Of a stretch of 13,770 bases of DNA, positions 6,048 through 13,770 are shown in pieces (positions within the stretch are counted from its first letter, which is position 1; each line of letters starts with the position of its first letter). The position numbers and the translations under genes were made by a program. Origin of the DNA: Candidatus Levyibacteriota bacterium (GTDB taxonomy: Bacteria > Patescibacteriota > Microgenomatia > Levybacterales > UBA12049); NCBI GenBank assembly GCA_016192645.1, contig JACPTT010000084.1:1-13770 (forward strand), read 5' to 3'. Under the pieces are notes generated by a model, which worked only from the letters and a program-made list of their open reading frames with translations, was not told where the DNA came from and did not search any database.

Positions 6048-7329
6048 AAATCGCAGTTATTGGCGCCGGTTTTACTGGACTTTCTGCGGCTTATCAGCTA
6101 ATAAAAAAGGGGCATCAGGTTACTCTTTTTGAAAAAGATAGCTCGCCTGGCGGTCTTGCTCTAGGATTTACGCTTAAAGATTGGCAATGGTCAATTGAGA
6201 AACACTACCATCACTGGTTTGCAAACGATAACAGCATATTAAATCTTGCGAAAGAATTAAAATATAATGTAATCAGAAAACGTGCTAAAACCTCTGTCTA
6301 TGTCAAAGATTCTTCTTATCAGCTTGATTCGCCCTTGAATGCCTTGACCTTCCCGCAATTGAAAGTTATTGATCGGCTTCGTATGGCAGGGGCGCTTGGA
6401 TTTTTACGCTACAACCCGTTTTGGAAGCCGCTTGAAAAATATCAAGCCTCTTCTTTTCTGCCAAAAATTATGGGAAACAAACCCTATGAAATGCTTTGGG
6501 AACCACTTCTTAATAAGAAATTCGGATCCTTTAAAGACGCGATTTCCCTTGCTTGGTTTTGGGCAAGAATTCGCAAGCGCACCGCAGAGCTTGCTTATCC
6601 AAAAGGAGGATTTTTAGAGTTTGCTAAAACCCTCCAGCGAAAAATAAAAAGTGAAGGTGGAGTTTTTTATTACAACAGTGAGGTAAAAAACCTCGAATCA
6701 GTAAGAGGAAAGGCGAGAATAGCAACTTTTGATCTTTCGAAACATCAAAACCCATTCAGAAATTTTGTTTTTGACAGAGTTATTGTCACGCTCCCTTCAT
6801 TCCTCTTTCTCAAAATCGCCGGAGGCCTTCCCAATAATTACCAGAAACAATTACTAAACTTAAAAGGACTCGGGGCGATTAATCTTATCTTGCGATTAAA
6901 AAAACCTTTTCTTGTTGACGGAACTTATTGGCTTTCTATCTGTGATAAAAAATCGCCTATTATGGCGATTGTTGAACACACAAATTTTATGGACAAAAAA
7001 TATTATAATAACGAACACATTATTTATATCGGCAACTATCTCCCTGCTGATCACCCTTACATGAAAATGACTGCTTCGGAACTTCTCAAAATTTACGAAA
7101 AATAAACCCCATTTATTCATTATCTGTCATTCATTATTCATTATGCAAGGTTCCTTTCGCTCAGCCCATAATTCCTATAAACTATTCAAAAATCATGCCT
7201 CCTTCTGAAACACCGCTTAAAAATATATATCTTGCAAATATCCAACAGGTTTACCCTTGGGATAGAGGAACTAATTATGCTGTGGAATTGGGAGAAAAAG
7301 TAGCAAAACTTATTAGTGAACAAAAATGA
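6044..7329 (+). CDS. FAD-dependent oxidoreductase (protoporphyrinogen oxidase-like), frameshifted near the 3' end
   Basis: Flavoprotein of the NAD(P)-binding Rossmann/amine-oxidase superfamily (HemY/UDP-galactopyranose mutase-like). Seen: dinucleotide-binding GAGFTGLSAAYQL (residues 7-19), then FEKDSSPGGLA, an unusual His cluster EKHYHHWF (about 52-59), and central PKGGFLEF. The first frame ends at TAA 7103-7105 after 353 residues. The next frame (-1) carries on without a stop from about 7099 to TGA 7327-7329, with INP, VPFAQPI, and the C-terminal FAD-binding block QQVYPWDRGTNYAVELGEKV. One extra A in the run A5 at 7098-7102 would join them as KIYEKINP, giving about 428 residues. The TGA overlaps the next gene's ATG as ATGA, the same arrangement as at earlier junctions, showing that 7329 is the true end. 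Substrate unknown; its place among glycosyltransferases suggests oxidation of a sugar or lipid-linked intermediate. It could be an indel, a real mutation, or frameshifting at GAAAAATAA. Confidence 0.85.
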
Positions 7330-8936
7330 GTAAGTTCAAAACTTTTTTTATTCTATTTGCAATTATATTTATTGGTGGGTTCTTGCGTTTTTACAAGCTT
7401 GATTGGGGCAAAGGATTATTTACTCATCCAGATGAATATCACATAGTAGCTTCTGTCTCGCAATTATCGTTTCCAAACCAGATGCACCCCCATTTTTTTT
7501 CCTATGGAACAGTTACTATGTACTTAATCTACTTTACGCAAGAACTGTTAAAATCTTTTTCTTTAATTCCGAACTCGTTTATTCTTGGTCGTTTCTATTC
7601 CGCACTTTTTTCAACGCTTACTATATTACTTGTTTACAAAACCGCCTCTATTTTCCTCAAAAAACCCTGGGCGCTGACTGCAGCTCTTCTTATTTCCCTC
7701 AATCCTGGTCTTATCCAACAAGCTCATTTTGCAACGCCTGAGTCAAGTCTCACCTTTTTTCTTTTTGGATCACTTCTTTTCTTACTGTATTTTCTCCAAG
7801 GCGGAAAAGTACCTCGTCTCCTTTTATCGTCTGTTTTTTTAGGCTTGGCTCTGGGTGTCAAAATAAGTTCTCTTGTCTTTTTACTGCCTTTAATAACGGG
7901 GGTTACCCTGCATTCCTTCAAAAAACCATTACGATTAGTAAGTCTTGGTAGTGTAAGTTTAATCCTGGTTATTATTACATTTGCCATTGTTGCTCCCTAT
8001 ACCTTTTTAGATTTTCCGGCCTTTCGAAGCAATCTGGAATACGAAGGAGGTTTAGCAATTGGCAGAATTCCGGTTTTTTATACAAGGCAATTCATAGATA
8101 CCGTTCCGGTTCTTTTTCAGCTAGAAAAAATTCTGTCTTATGCTTTGGGGCCGGTTCTCCTACTAACAGGCATCATTGGATTTTTTACATGCTTGTTTAG
8201 TTTTCTTAAAAAACAAAAATCCGAACTCCTGCTTTTTCTCGTTGCATTTCTTTCGCTATTTATCCCAAATGCTTTTCTTTTTGCAAAATGGACGCGGTTT
8301 ATCGCTCCAACTTTTCCTTTTTTTGCTATCTTTACCGTCTTTTTCCTCTCAAAAATCGAAAAGATGAGTAAAGGTTTCGCCTCTTGGATTGCAGGAGCAG
8401 TAATTATAACAACATTTATTTGGGCATATGCGTTTTTCAGTATTTATCAAAACCCCGATGTTCGCCTCAGCGCCTCAAACTGGCTAGAAGAAAATATTCC
8501 TTCCACCTCAGTTATCCTTATTGAGGGAGGAAATATGATAGATGTTCCTTTAAGAGGGGACTTTCAGCGAATTTCGCTTGATTTTTACAACTTAGAGGAT
8601 AACTTAGAAAATCAACAAAAAATTGTTACTGCTCTTTTGCAGTCTGATTATTTTATCATCCAAAGTCGAAGAGTCTTTATGAACCATCAACGGCTACCGC
8701 ATCTTTTCCCAAAAACAGCAAGCTTCTACAACGCGTTTTTTAGTGGCAATCTAGGATTTGAACAAATAAAAGAGCTTCATTCATATCCGGCGCTCTCGTT
8801 TGGGAAATTTTCTCTTGAGTTTCCCGACGAAACTGCCGAGGAAACTTGGAGTGTCTTTGATCACCCGGTTATTCGCGTTTTTCAAAATAAAAGACGACTG
8901 TCAAAGGAGGATTATGCAAAAATTTTTGAGGAATAA
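7326..8936 (+). CDS. GT-C (GT39/ArnT-like) membrane glycosyltransferase, paralogue 1
   Basis: Polytopic membrane glycosyltransferase of the GT-C fold, of the kind that uses a polyprenyl-phosphate sugar donor on the outer face of the membrane. The 536-residue protein begins with a membrane helix, then the first-loop acidic motif HPDEYH (D36, E37), the position of the catalytic Asp/Glu in PMT/ArnT proteins. About ten further hydrophobic helices follow to about residue 375, then a soluble C-terminal domain of about 160 residues (SASNWLEENI to VFDHPVIRVF). It is clearly related to the next gene: shared HPDE, HPHFFSYG / NPHFFAYG, LGRF / VGRF, VKISS / TKISA, FAIVAPY / FAIVEPY, LGFEQI / LGFKKI and VFDHPVI / VYDHPKV. 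The start ATG at 7326 overlaps the preceding TGA. Acceptor and donor are not evident. Confidence 0.85.
   Translation: MSKFKTFFILFAIIFIGGFLRFYKLDWGKGLFTHPDEYHIVASVSQLSFPNQMHPHFFSYGTVTMYLIYFTQELLKSFSLIPNSFILGRFYSALFSTLTILLVYKTASIFLKKPWALTAALLISLNPGLIQQAHFATPESSLTFFLFGSLLFLLYFLQGGKVPRLLLSSVFLGLALGVKISSLVFLLPLITGVTLHSFKKPLRLVSLGSVSLILVIITFAIVAPYTFLDFPAFRSNLEYEGGLAIGRIPVFYTRQFIDTVPVLFQLEKILSYALGPVLLLTGIIGFFTCLFSFLKKQKSELLLFLVAFLSLFIPNAFLFAKWTRFIAPTFPFFAIFTVFFLSKIEKMSKGFASWIAGAVIITTFIWAYAFFSIYQNPDVRLSASNWLEENIPSTSVILIEGGNMIDVPLRGDFQRISLDFYNLEDNLENQQKIVTALLQSDYFIIQSRRVFMNHQRLPHLFPKTASFYNAFFSGNLGFEQIKELHSYPALSFGKFSLEFPDETAEETWSVFDHPVIRVFQNKRRLSKEDYAKIFEE
8903..8910 (+). promoter_or_regulatory. Strong ribosome site that sets the start of paralogue 2
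   Basis: AAAGGAGG, a near-complete complement of the 16S 3' end, lies 3 bases before ATG 8914. This favours 8914 over the longer frame opening at 8800, whose first 38 residues only overlap the end of the upstream gene. Confidence 0.7.
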
Positions 8937-10623
8937 GACAAATCTTTTCCTTATTCTCATCCTGACTTTAGCAGCCACTCTTCGTCTGTATGGACTCGAT
9001 TGGGATCAGGGATTTCACCTGCACCCTGACGAGCGCGCAATTGTTATGTTTACTACTCCCCTGCAATTGCCGGAAACCATAGCTGAATTTTTCTCCCCAA
9101 CCAGTCCTTGGAACCCGCATTTTTTTGCCTATGGGAGTTTTCCTTTATATCTTCTTAAAATCGTTGGTGGTGCATTAAGTATCGTCAACCCACTCTATGG
9201 TGTTTATAACCAGATTAATCTTGTCGGCCGTTTTCTTTCCGTGTTTTTTGATCTAGGAACACTCTTCATAATATTTTTGCTTGGAAGAAAACTTTTTAAC
9301 GTACGCGTGGGACTGCTGGGAACGTTATTTTACAGCATGAGCGTTCTCTCAATCCAACTTTCCCATTTTTATGCCGTCGATACGCCTCTTACCTTTTTTA
9401 TACTGCTTACTCTTTATGCTCTTGTGCGCTTTTATGAGCGACCAACAAAAATCCGTGCAGTCGTTGTTGGGATATTTTTTGGACTATCGCTTGCCACAAA
9501 AATAAGCGCTTCTGTATTAGTTGTAGCAATCGGCATGACTATAGCTATAGATTTTCTTTTACTTTTTTTAAAAAATCCTCATCGCCCGCATATTTGGCTT
9601 TCACACCTTCCCATTTTTGCAAAACGGCTTATACTCGACGGCGTGCTTATTGTAATAGCAACAATAACAACTTTTGCCATTGTTGAGCCTTATGCATTTA
9701 TTGACTTTAAAACTTTCTGGCTCCACAACATGCAGCAACGGCAAATGATATACGATCCATTTACTTTCCCCTACACTCTACAATATGTTGGAAAAATCCC
9801 TTATTTTTATGAGTTAAAAAATATTTTTCTCTGGGGGCAAGGACCTGCTCTTGCAACGCTTTCGTTCTTTGGGGTCATCTATCTTACCTATACCGCAATG
9901 AAGCAATTGAACAATAAAACAATAATCGTTTTAGCCTTTTTCTGGGCATATTTTCTAATGGTTGGCAACTTTGCTATTGGTTTTATGCGCTACATGCTCC
10001 CCCTTTATCCGCTCCTTTCTCTTTTTGCCGCAGCATTCTTCTTTCGTATTACGAAATCCATACTCCCTAGATCGAAACTATCGCTATTTTTCATTTTTCA
10101 TTTTTATTTTTTCATTTTTATTTTAATATGGCCTTTATCTTTTATAAACATTTATACCAAACCAAATACCCGCGTTTTGGCATCTGATTGGATTAACCAA
10201 AACATTGAACGCGGAAAAACCCTTGCAATTGAACATTGGGACGATGGCCTACCGCTTTTTGGACAAGAAAAATATCAGAGATTAACTTTGCCGCTTTATG
10301 ACCCTGATACAGAATTAAAATGGACAATGATAAATCAAAAACTTGCACAAACTGATTACCTTATATTAGCTTCTAATCGCTTATACGTCCCTTTGCAAAA
10401 ACTAACTAATTGCGAAAAATTACCACTGGGAAGATGCTATAAAAAAAGTGCCGAATACTATCAAAAACTTTTTAATGGCTCTTTGGGCTTTAAAAAAATC
10501 GCCGAGTTTTCAGTATACTCTCAATTACCATTTACGAATTCCCAATTACCCGATGGCATTGCCGATGAATCCTTCACCGTCTACGACCACCCAAAAGTGA
10601 TGATATTTAAAAGAAATGACTAA
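8914..10623 (+). CDS. GT-C (GT39/ArnT-like) membrane glycosyltransferase, paralogue 2
   Basis: A 569-residue GT-C membrane glycosyltransferase and tandem paralogue of the previous gene. After the first helix (about 9-24) come GLDWDQG and HPDER (D39, E40: predicted catalytic loop), then NPHFFAYGS, a series of hydrophobic helices to about residue 410, and a soluble C-terminal domain with ASDWINQNIERG, IEHWDDG and VYDHPKVMIF. The start at 8914 is chosen from the ribosome site AAAGGAGG; a longer frame from 8800 would add 38 residues unrelated to the paralogue. It overlaps the upstream gene by 23 bases and the downstream gene by 8. Two odd low-complexity tracts lie inside: five heptamers at 10087-10121 within a membrane helix, and a SQLP-FTN-SQLP repeat near residues 537-547. 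Probably transfers a sugar from a polyprenyl phosphate to an envelope acceptor; specificity unknown. Confidence 0.85.
   Translation: MQKFLRNKTNLFLILILTLAATLRLYGLDWDQGFHLHPDERAIVMFTTPLQLPETIAEFFSPTSPWNPHFFAYGSFPLYLLKIVGGALSIVNPLYGVYNQINLVGRFLSVFFDLGTLFIIFLLGRKLFNVRVGLLGTLFYSMSVLSIQLSHFYAVDTPLTFFILLTLYALVRFYERPTKIRAVVVGIFFGLSLATKISASVLVVAIGMTIAIDFLLLFLKNPHRPHIWLSHLPIFAKRLILDGVLIVIATITTFAIVEPYAFIDFKTFWLHNMQQRQMIYDPFTFPYTLQYVGKIPYFYELKNIFLWGQGPALATLSFFGVIYLTYTAMKQLNNKTIIVLAFFWAYFLMVGNFAIGFMRYMLPLYPLLSLFAAAFFFRITKSILPRSKLSLFFIFHFYFFIFILIWPLSFINIYTKPNTRVLASDWINQNIERGKTLAIEHWDDGLPLFGQEKYQRLTLPLYDPDTELKWTMINQKLAQTDYLILASNRLYVPLQKLTNCEKLPLGRCYKKSAEYYQKLFNGSLGFKKIAEFSVYSQLPFTNSQLPDGIADESFTVYDHPKVMIFKRND
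10087..10121 (+). repeat. Heptanucleotide tract inside a glycosyltransferase gene
   Basis: Five consecutive 7-mers: TTTTTCA, TTTTTCA, TTTTTAT, TTTTTCA, TTTTTAT. The tract encodes part of a Phe/Ile-rich membrane helix in frame. Gain or loss of one unit would shift the frame of the gene. Confidence 0.6.
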
Positions 10624-12073
10624 GCTATTGTTTGCATTTTATCTAACGCTTGTATTCTTCTTTTTGTTGTTCATCAATCTTTACTACCTTGAGGGCATAC
10701 CCCATGTCCCGGATTCAGCAGCATACCTTTTTATGGCAAAAATGTTTGCAACGGGACATATCATTATGCCCATTCCTGCTTCACCAGAACATTTCAATTT
10801 TTTCCCTGGAATTCTTTCGATAGATAACGGGAAATGGCTCTTTCAATATCCATTTGGTCATCCACTACTTTTAGCAATTGGTATTTTTATTGGCATGCCA
10901 AATATTATTCCTCCGCTCGTTGGTACATTATTTGTATTAATTCTTTATCTTATCGCAAAAGAGGTTTTCGATCGTAAAACGGCACTCTTTACGTTAATCC
11001 TTCCTATACTTTCTCCCTTTTTTTTAGAGAATGCGTCTTCTTTTATGTCTCACAACACAGCAGCTTTTTATCTTATCCTATCATTATATTTCTCCATAAG
11101 GTTTTGCAAATCAAGAAACGTTTGGCATGCATTATTATCTGGATTATTTGTAGGCTTACTTTTTAATACTAGACCTCTCACTGCTTTACCCTTTATCCTG
11201 CTAAATTCTTCAATCCTATTTTTTTACAAGAATTCTCGACAAATGCATTCTTTTGTTTTATTTTTGACAGGCCTATTCCCGCTATTATTTCTCTGGCTCA
11301 TCTATAATTATATAAGCACAGGCAACCCACTAGCTTCACAATATTACTTGCAAAGCAGAGGCATGCTTCCTTTTGAAAACCCAACATTATTCCTTGCATC
11401 ATTACAAAAACATATTGAAAATGTAAAGATACTTCTTCAAAACTTCGGTCCAATGGCATTCAATTGGCCAAAACTTATAACATATGGGTTTTTATTTATT
11501 CCCTTTGCATTAAGAAGGAATACGTTTTGGGATCATATATTTTTTATCGGATTGTTTACATTGCCCCTTACATATTTCTTCTATGATGGCACGTTCATCA
11601 TGTATGGCCCTCGATTTTGGTACGAAATTTTACCCTTCGCTATTCTCCTTAGTGCCAGAAGTCTTGCATTAGCATATGAGCTTATTCCTAAAATAACAAT
11701 ATTTTTTTTCGTAGTACTAATTTTCCTCTCTTTTGCAAAATTATTCGGATTTATACCAACAACTAATCCTGATTATTTTAGCCCCTTGAGACTTAATGAC
11801 CTTAAAGGATTTAACTTTGTTGACAAAAGAATAATTAACGAAGTTAAGACAAAACAGATTCATAACGCTGTTGTTTTTGTTAAAGATTGCAACAACAACT
11901 GGTGGTGCTATGGATCAGTGTTTTCTCAGAATTCTCCCACTCTTGACACAGATATTGTTTATGCAAAGGATCTAGGAAATCCTTACAACATAGCATTGAT
12001 GGATTTTTTCGAAGGAAGGTCTTTCTATCGCATCGATTATTACACTCTAGATCTTAAAGAAATTCACTACTAA
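10616..12073 (+). CDS. Membrane glycosyltransferase, GT-C/GT39-like
   Basis: A 485-residue polytopic membrane protein. It opens with a membrane helix (about 4-24), then a short loop with HVPDSAAYLFMAKMFATG (D33), the usual first-loop acidic position of GT-C transferases, followed by FPFGH-like QYPFGHPLLLA (about 77-87) and nine or ten further helices. A short soluble tail follows (about residue 390 on, with a KDCNNNWWCYG stretch that could form a disulphide between its two Cys). It is more distant from the two upstream transferases than they are from each other and lacks their HPDE and large C-terminal domain. It overlaps the upstream stop by 8 bases and is the last gene of the plus-strand run. 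It ends two bases from the stop of the convergent epimerase gene. Probably a dolichyl/polyprenyl-phosphate-sugar-dependent transferase; substrate unknown. Confidence 0.75.
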   Translation: MTKLLFAFYLTLVFFFLLFINLYYLEGIPHVPDSAAYLFMAKMFATGHIIMPIPASPEHFNFFPGILSIDNGKWLFQYPFGHPLLLAIGIFIGMPNIIPPLVGTLFVLILYLIAKEVFDRKTALFTLILPILSPFFLENASSFMSHNTAAFYLILSLYFSIRFCKSRNVWHALLSGLFVGLLFNTRPLTALPFILLNSSILFFYKNSRQMHSFVLFLTGLFPLLFLWLIYNYISTGNPLASQYYLQSRGMLPFENPTLFLASLQKHIENVKILLQNFGPMAFNWPKLITYGFLFIPFALRRNTFWDHIFFIGLFTLPLTYFFYDGTFIMYGPRFWYEILPFAILLSARSLALAYELIPKITIFFFVVLIFLSFAKLFGFIPTTNPDYFSPLRLNDLKGFNFVDKRIINEVKTKQIHNAVVFVKDCNNNWWCYGSVFSQNSPTLDTDIVYAKDLGNPYNIALMDFFEGRSFYRIDYYTLDLKEIHY

Positions 12074-12075
12074 GA

Positions 12076-13116
12076 TTATACGAAGCGCTTGAAGAGCGCG
12101 AGGATGCCTTGTTTCCAACTAACAGTGTGCGTTACTCCTGATGTTTTGGATTTTATTTTGTTATAATTCTTAAGATACCAGCAATAGGACTTAATAAGAG
12201 CTTGGGAATTAGAGTACTTTGGCCTCCAATTTAAGGTTTTTTTAATTTTATCTATCGAAACAAACGAGTCTTTATCGGCAGTATCATAAACCCATTGATA
12301 AAGAGGGGACACCTTAATTTTCTCGAAAAACCACAACGCTCTTTTTACAAAAAAAGCAGGTGTTGGAAAAATTGTGGATCCTGATCTTGCAAAATTAAAA
12401 AGTTCTCCGAGATCTTTTCTTACTGTCACAAACTTCTCGGCGCCAATATTAAATGCATCATTATACGAATTCTTGTTTTGCAGACAGAATAAATAGATCG
12501 CTTCAACCAAGTCATCTACATCTAAAAGTTGGTATCTGTTATTGCCCTTCCCAATGACAGGAATCCTCTTCCCATCGTAAATCCAATCAAAAAGTATTTC
12601 AAAAACCCCCAAGCGTCCTGTCCCAACAAATGTTTTTGGCCGCAAAATCGTAACATTCAACCCTTCTTCCATTGCTTGAAAACAGAAATTCTCCGCAAGA
12701 ATTTTTGACTCCCCATACGCCCCGACTCCAACGCGCGGATCTGTTTCTATAATCGGGTGTTTTTTGGGCACGCCATAGACAGCAGTCGAGGAAATAAAAA
12801 TAACTCTTTTTACCTTATGCTTTTTTGCAAGCTCCAAAACATTCTTTGTGCCATCAACGTTTGTCGTATAAATATCTCTCCTCTTCCACAATGGAAGTGC
12901 TGCTGCTGCGTGAATAACAATATCCTGTCCATTTATTAATGCGTCTAACTTTTTTTTATTTCTTACGTCACAAACGACTAATTTCTCTTTCTCTATATAC
13001 TCCTTCTTATTAAATCGGCGAATATCAACAAGCGTCAAAGCAAAACCTTTTTTATGTAAATATGAAGAGAGATGCAAACCCAAAAAACCGCCGCCGCCTG
13101 TTATGAGAGTTTTCAT
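12076..13116 (-). CDS. NAD-dependent epimerase/dehydratase (extended SDR)
   Basis: Nucleotide-sugar or related epimerase/dehydratase of the extended short-chain dehydrogenase family, 346 residues, cytoplasmic. Seen: cofactor motif TGGGGFLG (residues 6-13, TGxxGxxG), acidic D31 at the end of the second strand (prefers NAD over NADP), CDVRN (49-53), HAAAALP (69-75), catalytic ISSTAVYG (108-115), and the YxxxK pair Y134 and K138 in AYGESK. RPKTFVGTGR and NIGAEKF follow as the substrate-side motifs common to GalE/dTDP-glucose dehydratase-like and sterol-dehydrogenase-like branches. All catalytic residues are present. It is transcribed against the glycosyltransferase operon, with only two bases between the stop codons, and divergently from the HAD gene. 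It probably supplies or modifies an activated sugar for the neighbouring transferases, by context. The precise substrate cannot be read from sequence. Confidence 0.88.
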   Translation of the reverse strand: MKTLITGGGGFLGLHLSSYLHKKGFALTLVDIRRFNKKEYIEKEKLVVCDVRNKKKLDALINGQDIVIHAAAALPLWKRRDIYTTNVDGTKNVLELAKKHKVKRVIFISSTAVYGVPKKHPIIETDPRVGVGAYGESKILAENFCFQAMEEGLNVTILRPKTFVGTGRLGVFEILFDWIYDGKRIPVIGKGNNRYQLLDVDDLVEAIYLFCLQNKNSYNDAFNIGAEKFVTVRKDLGELFNFARSGSTIFPTPAFFVKRALWFFEKIKVSPLYQWVYDTADKDSFVSIDKIKKTLNWRPKYSNSQALIKSYCWYLKNYNKIKSKTSGVTHTVSWKQGILALFKRFV

Positions 13117-13174
13117 AAAAATAATGCTAGAATATTATAATAGATTATAACAATCTTAACGATCTCTCCATAAT
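13117..13174. promoter_or_regulatory. Short AT-rich divergent promoter region
   Basis: The 58 bases between the epimerase and HAD genes hold overlapping -10 candidates on both strands: TATAAT at 13136-13141 (plus) and TATAAT at 13139-13134 (minus), inside AATATTATAATAG. The -35 matches are poor on both sides. The layout echoes the murJ/rpsT divergent promoter. Confidence 0.4.
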
Positions 13175-13714
13175 ATGAATTTTGGGTTTGATCTTGACAA
13201 AATTTTTATTGATTATCCTCCTTTTATTCCTGCAAGACTTATCGATCGATTATACAAACAAAAATCAGATGGCGTACTTTGGTATCGAATCCCATCGAAA
13301 CCAGAGCGGTTTCTTCGTCTTATTACCCACTACCCACTTTTTCGCCCTCCAATCTTTGAAAATATTAGGTTTATGCAACAAATAAGTCGAGACAAAAAAC
13401 ACAAGCATTATCTTATTTCAAGCCGTTTTAGTTTTTTGCGAGCAACTACCGAAACGCTTCTTAAAAAATACGGACTTTATTCCTTATTTAAGGATGCTTT
13501 TTTTAACTATAAGGACAAACAACCTCATTTATTTAAGGCAGCCATCATAGAAAAGCTGAATATCCATCGTTATGTCGATGACGACTTGCCTCTTCTTCAA
13601 TTTATCGCAGCAAGAAATCCCAAAACAAAATTCTTTTGGCTAAACAGCGAAAAGAACGAGGCTTTTGGAAAAAATCTTTTCAGTATTACCCATCTTTCCC
13701 AAATGTTCCTATAA
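13175..13714 (+). CDS. HAD-like hydrolase
   Basis: Small haloacid dehalogenase-superfamily protein, 179 residues, cytoplasmic; these usually hydrolyse phosphate esters. Motif I is FDLDKIF at residues 5-11 (nucleophile D6, acid/base D8). Motif II is a Ser in LISSRF (80-85). The motif III lysine is probably K113-K121 in the KDKQPHLFK stretch. Motif IV is VDDDLP (134-139). A helical cap insertion lies between motifs I and II (about 15-75) with several aromatic residues. Length is in the low range for HAD phosphatases. The start ATG has no clear ribosome site but follows an AT-rich promoter region. It lies next to sugar-modifying and glycosyltransferase genes, so a sugar-phosphate or nucleotide-related substrate is plausible. 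Relation to 5'-nucleotidase-like HADs cannot be excluded. Confidence 0.75.
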   Translation: MNFGFDLDKIFIDYPPFIPARLIDRLYKQKSDGVLWYRIPSKPERFLRLITHYPLFRPPIFENIRFMQQISRDKKHKHYLISSRFSFLRATTETLLKKYGLYSLFKDAFFNYKDKQPHLFKAAIIEKLNIHRYVDDDLPLLQFIAARNPKTKFFWLNSEKNEAFGKNLFSITHLSQMFL

Positions 13715-13729
13715 TTCAGTTTAAAGATT

Positions 13730-13770
13730 ATGATTTTTTCTGATTTAAACTTTATTATTCAATGGTGGTT
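13730..13770 (+). CDS. Start of a further membrane protein, cut by the window end
   Basis: ATG at 13730 opens a frame with no stop to the end of the window: 13 codons beginning MIFSDLNFIIQWW. The hydrophobic start ending in WW is like the N-terminus of CPR multi-membrane proteins of the DUF2298/GT-C kind, which would fit the locus. With so few residues this is a suggestion. It begins 16 bases after the HAD stop. Confidence 0.4.
   Translation, partial: MIFSDLNFIIQWW

Noticed and set aside
7115..7144. ATTCATT heptamers as a phase-variation switch for the FAD oxidoreductase
   Set aside because: The zero-frame stop TAA (7103-7105) comes before the repeats, so changing their number cannot restore the frame. 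The shift must occur at or before 7103.
2644..7144. Common cause for both frameshifts because ATTCATT occurs at each
   Set aside because: The motif is at the break in murJ but 12 bases beyond it in the FAD gene, and such a 7-mer is common in AT-rich DNA.
8800..8913. Upstream extension of the second GT-C gene
   Set aside because: The 38 added residues are the out-of-frame reading of the first transferase's 3' end. A strong ribosome site marks 8914.
12074..12115. Bidirectional terminator between the convergent operon and epimerase gene
   Set aside because: GCGCTT and GAGCGC nearby do not form a convincing stem with a T-run, and the region is coding for the epimerase C-terminus.
13719..13750. 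Inverted repeat GTTTAAA / TTTAAAC as a terminator after the HAD gene
   Set aside because: The 7-bp stem is almost entirely A/T, has an 18-base loop and no T-run, and overlaps the start of the next apparent gene.

Overview
The window looks like chromosome from a small-genome, AT-rich bacterium of the Candidate Phyla Radiation (Patescibacteria), perhaps the Microgenomates side. This is inferred from gene content and style: very short gaps, many ATGA stop/start overlaps, a 76-residue S20 protein, PilN/PilO-like proteins beside multi-membrane GT-C glycosyltransferases, and a LepA with a long AT-rich insertion. TGA is used as a stop codon, so the recoded (TGA = Gly) CPR lineages are unlikely. No rRNA, tRNA, CRISPR, IS element or phage gene was seen, and no stretch over 300 bases lacks a gene.

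Layout. On the minus strand, 1-2909 holds the 5' part of lepA, an unrecognised 200-codon gene, and murJ (lipid II flippase), whose frame is broken by a 4-bp tandem duplication. A compact, nearly symmetric divergent promoter at about 2911-2939 separates murJ from plus-strand rpsT. A good sigma70-type promoter at 3184-3212 then starts a tight plus-strand run to 12073: pilN-like, pilO-like, a small one-TM protein, a large FN3/Ig surface protein, an FAD-dependent oxidoreductase (frameshifted near 7098-7103), and three GT-C membrane glycosyltransferases. Each junction is a 1-bp gap or a 4-23 bp overlap, so it reads as one operon. At 12076-13116 (minus) lies an NAD-dependent sugar epimerase/dehydratase, convergent with the operon. 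At 13175-13714 (plus) is a HAD-like hydrolase, followed by the first codons of a further membrane protein.

How it fits together. The operon joins part of a type IV pilus-like inner-membrane platform to a surface adhesin-like protein and to enzymes that probably build or transfer a lipid-linked glycan. One reading is a cell-surface appendage and its glycan decoration made as a unit; this is inference from gene order.

The most unusual structure is inside lepA: an in-frame insertion of about 30 codons made of inverted and direct AT-rich repeats, bounded at each end by a perfect short hairpin. It resembles a palindromic selfish element living inside an essential-type gene.
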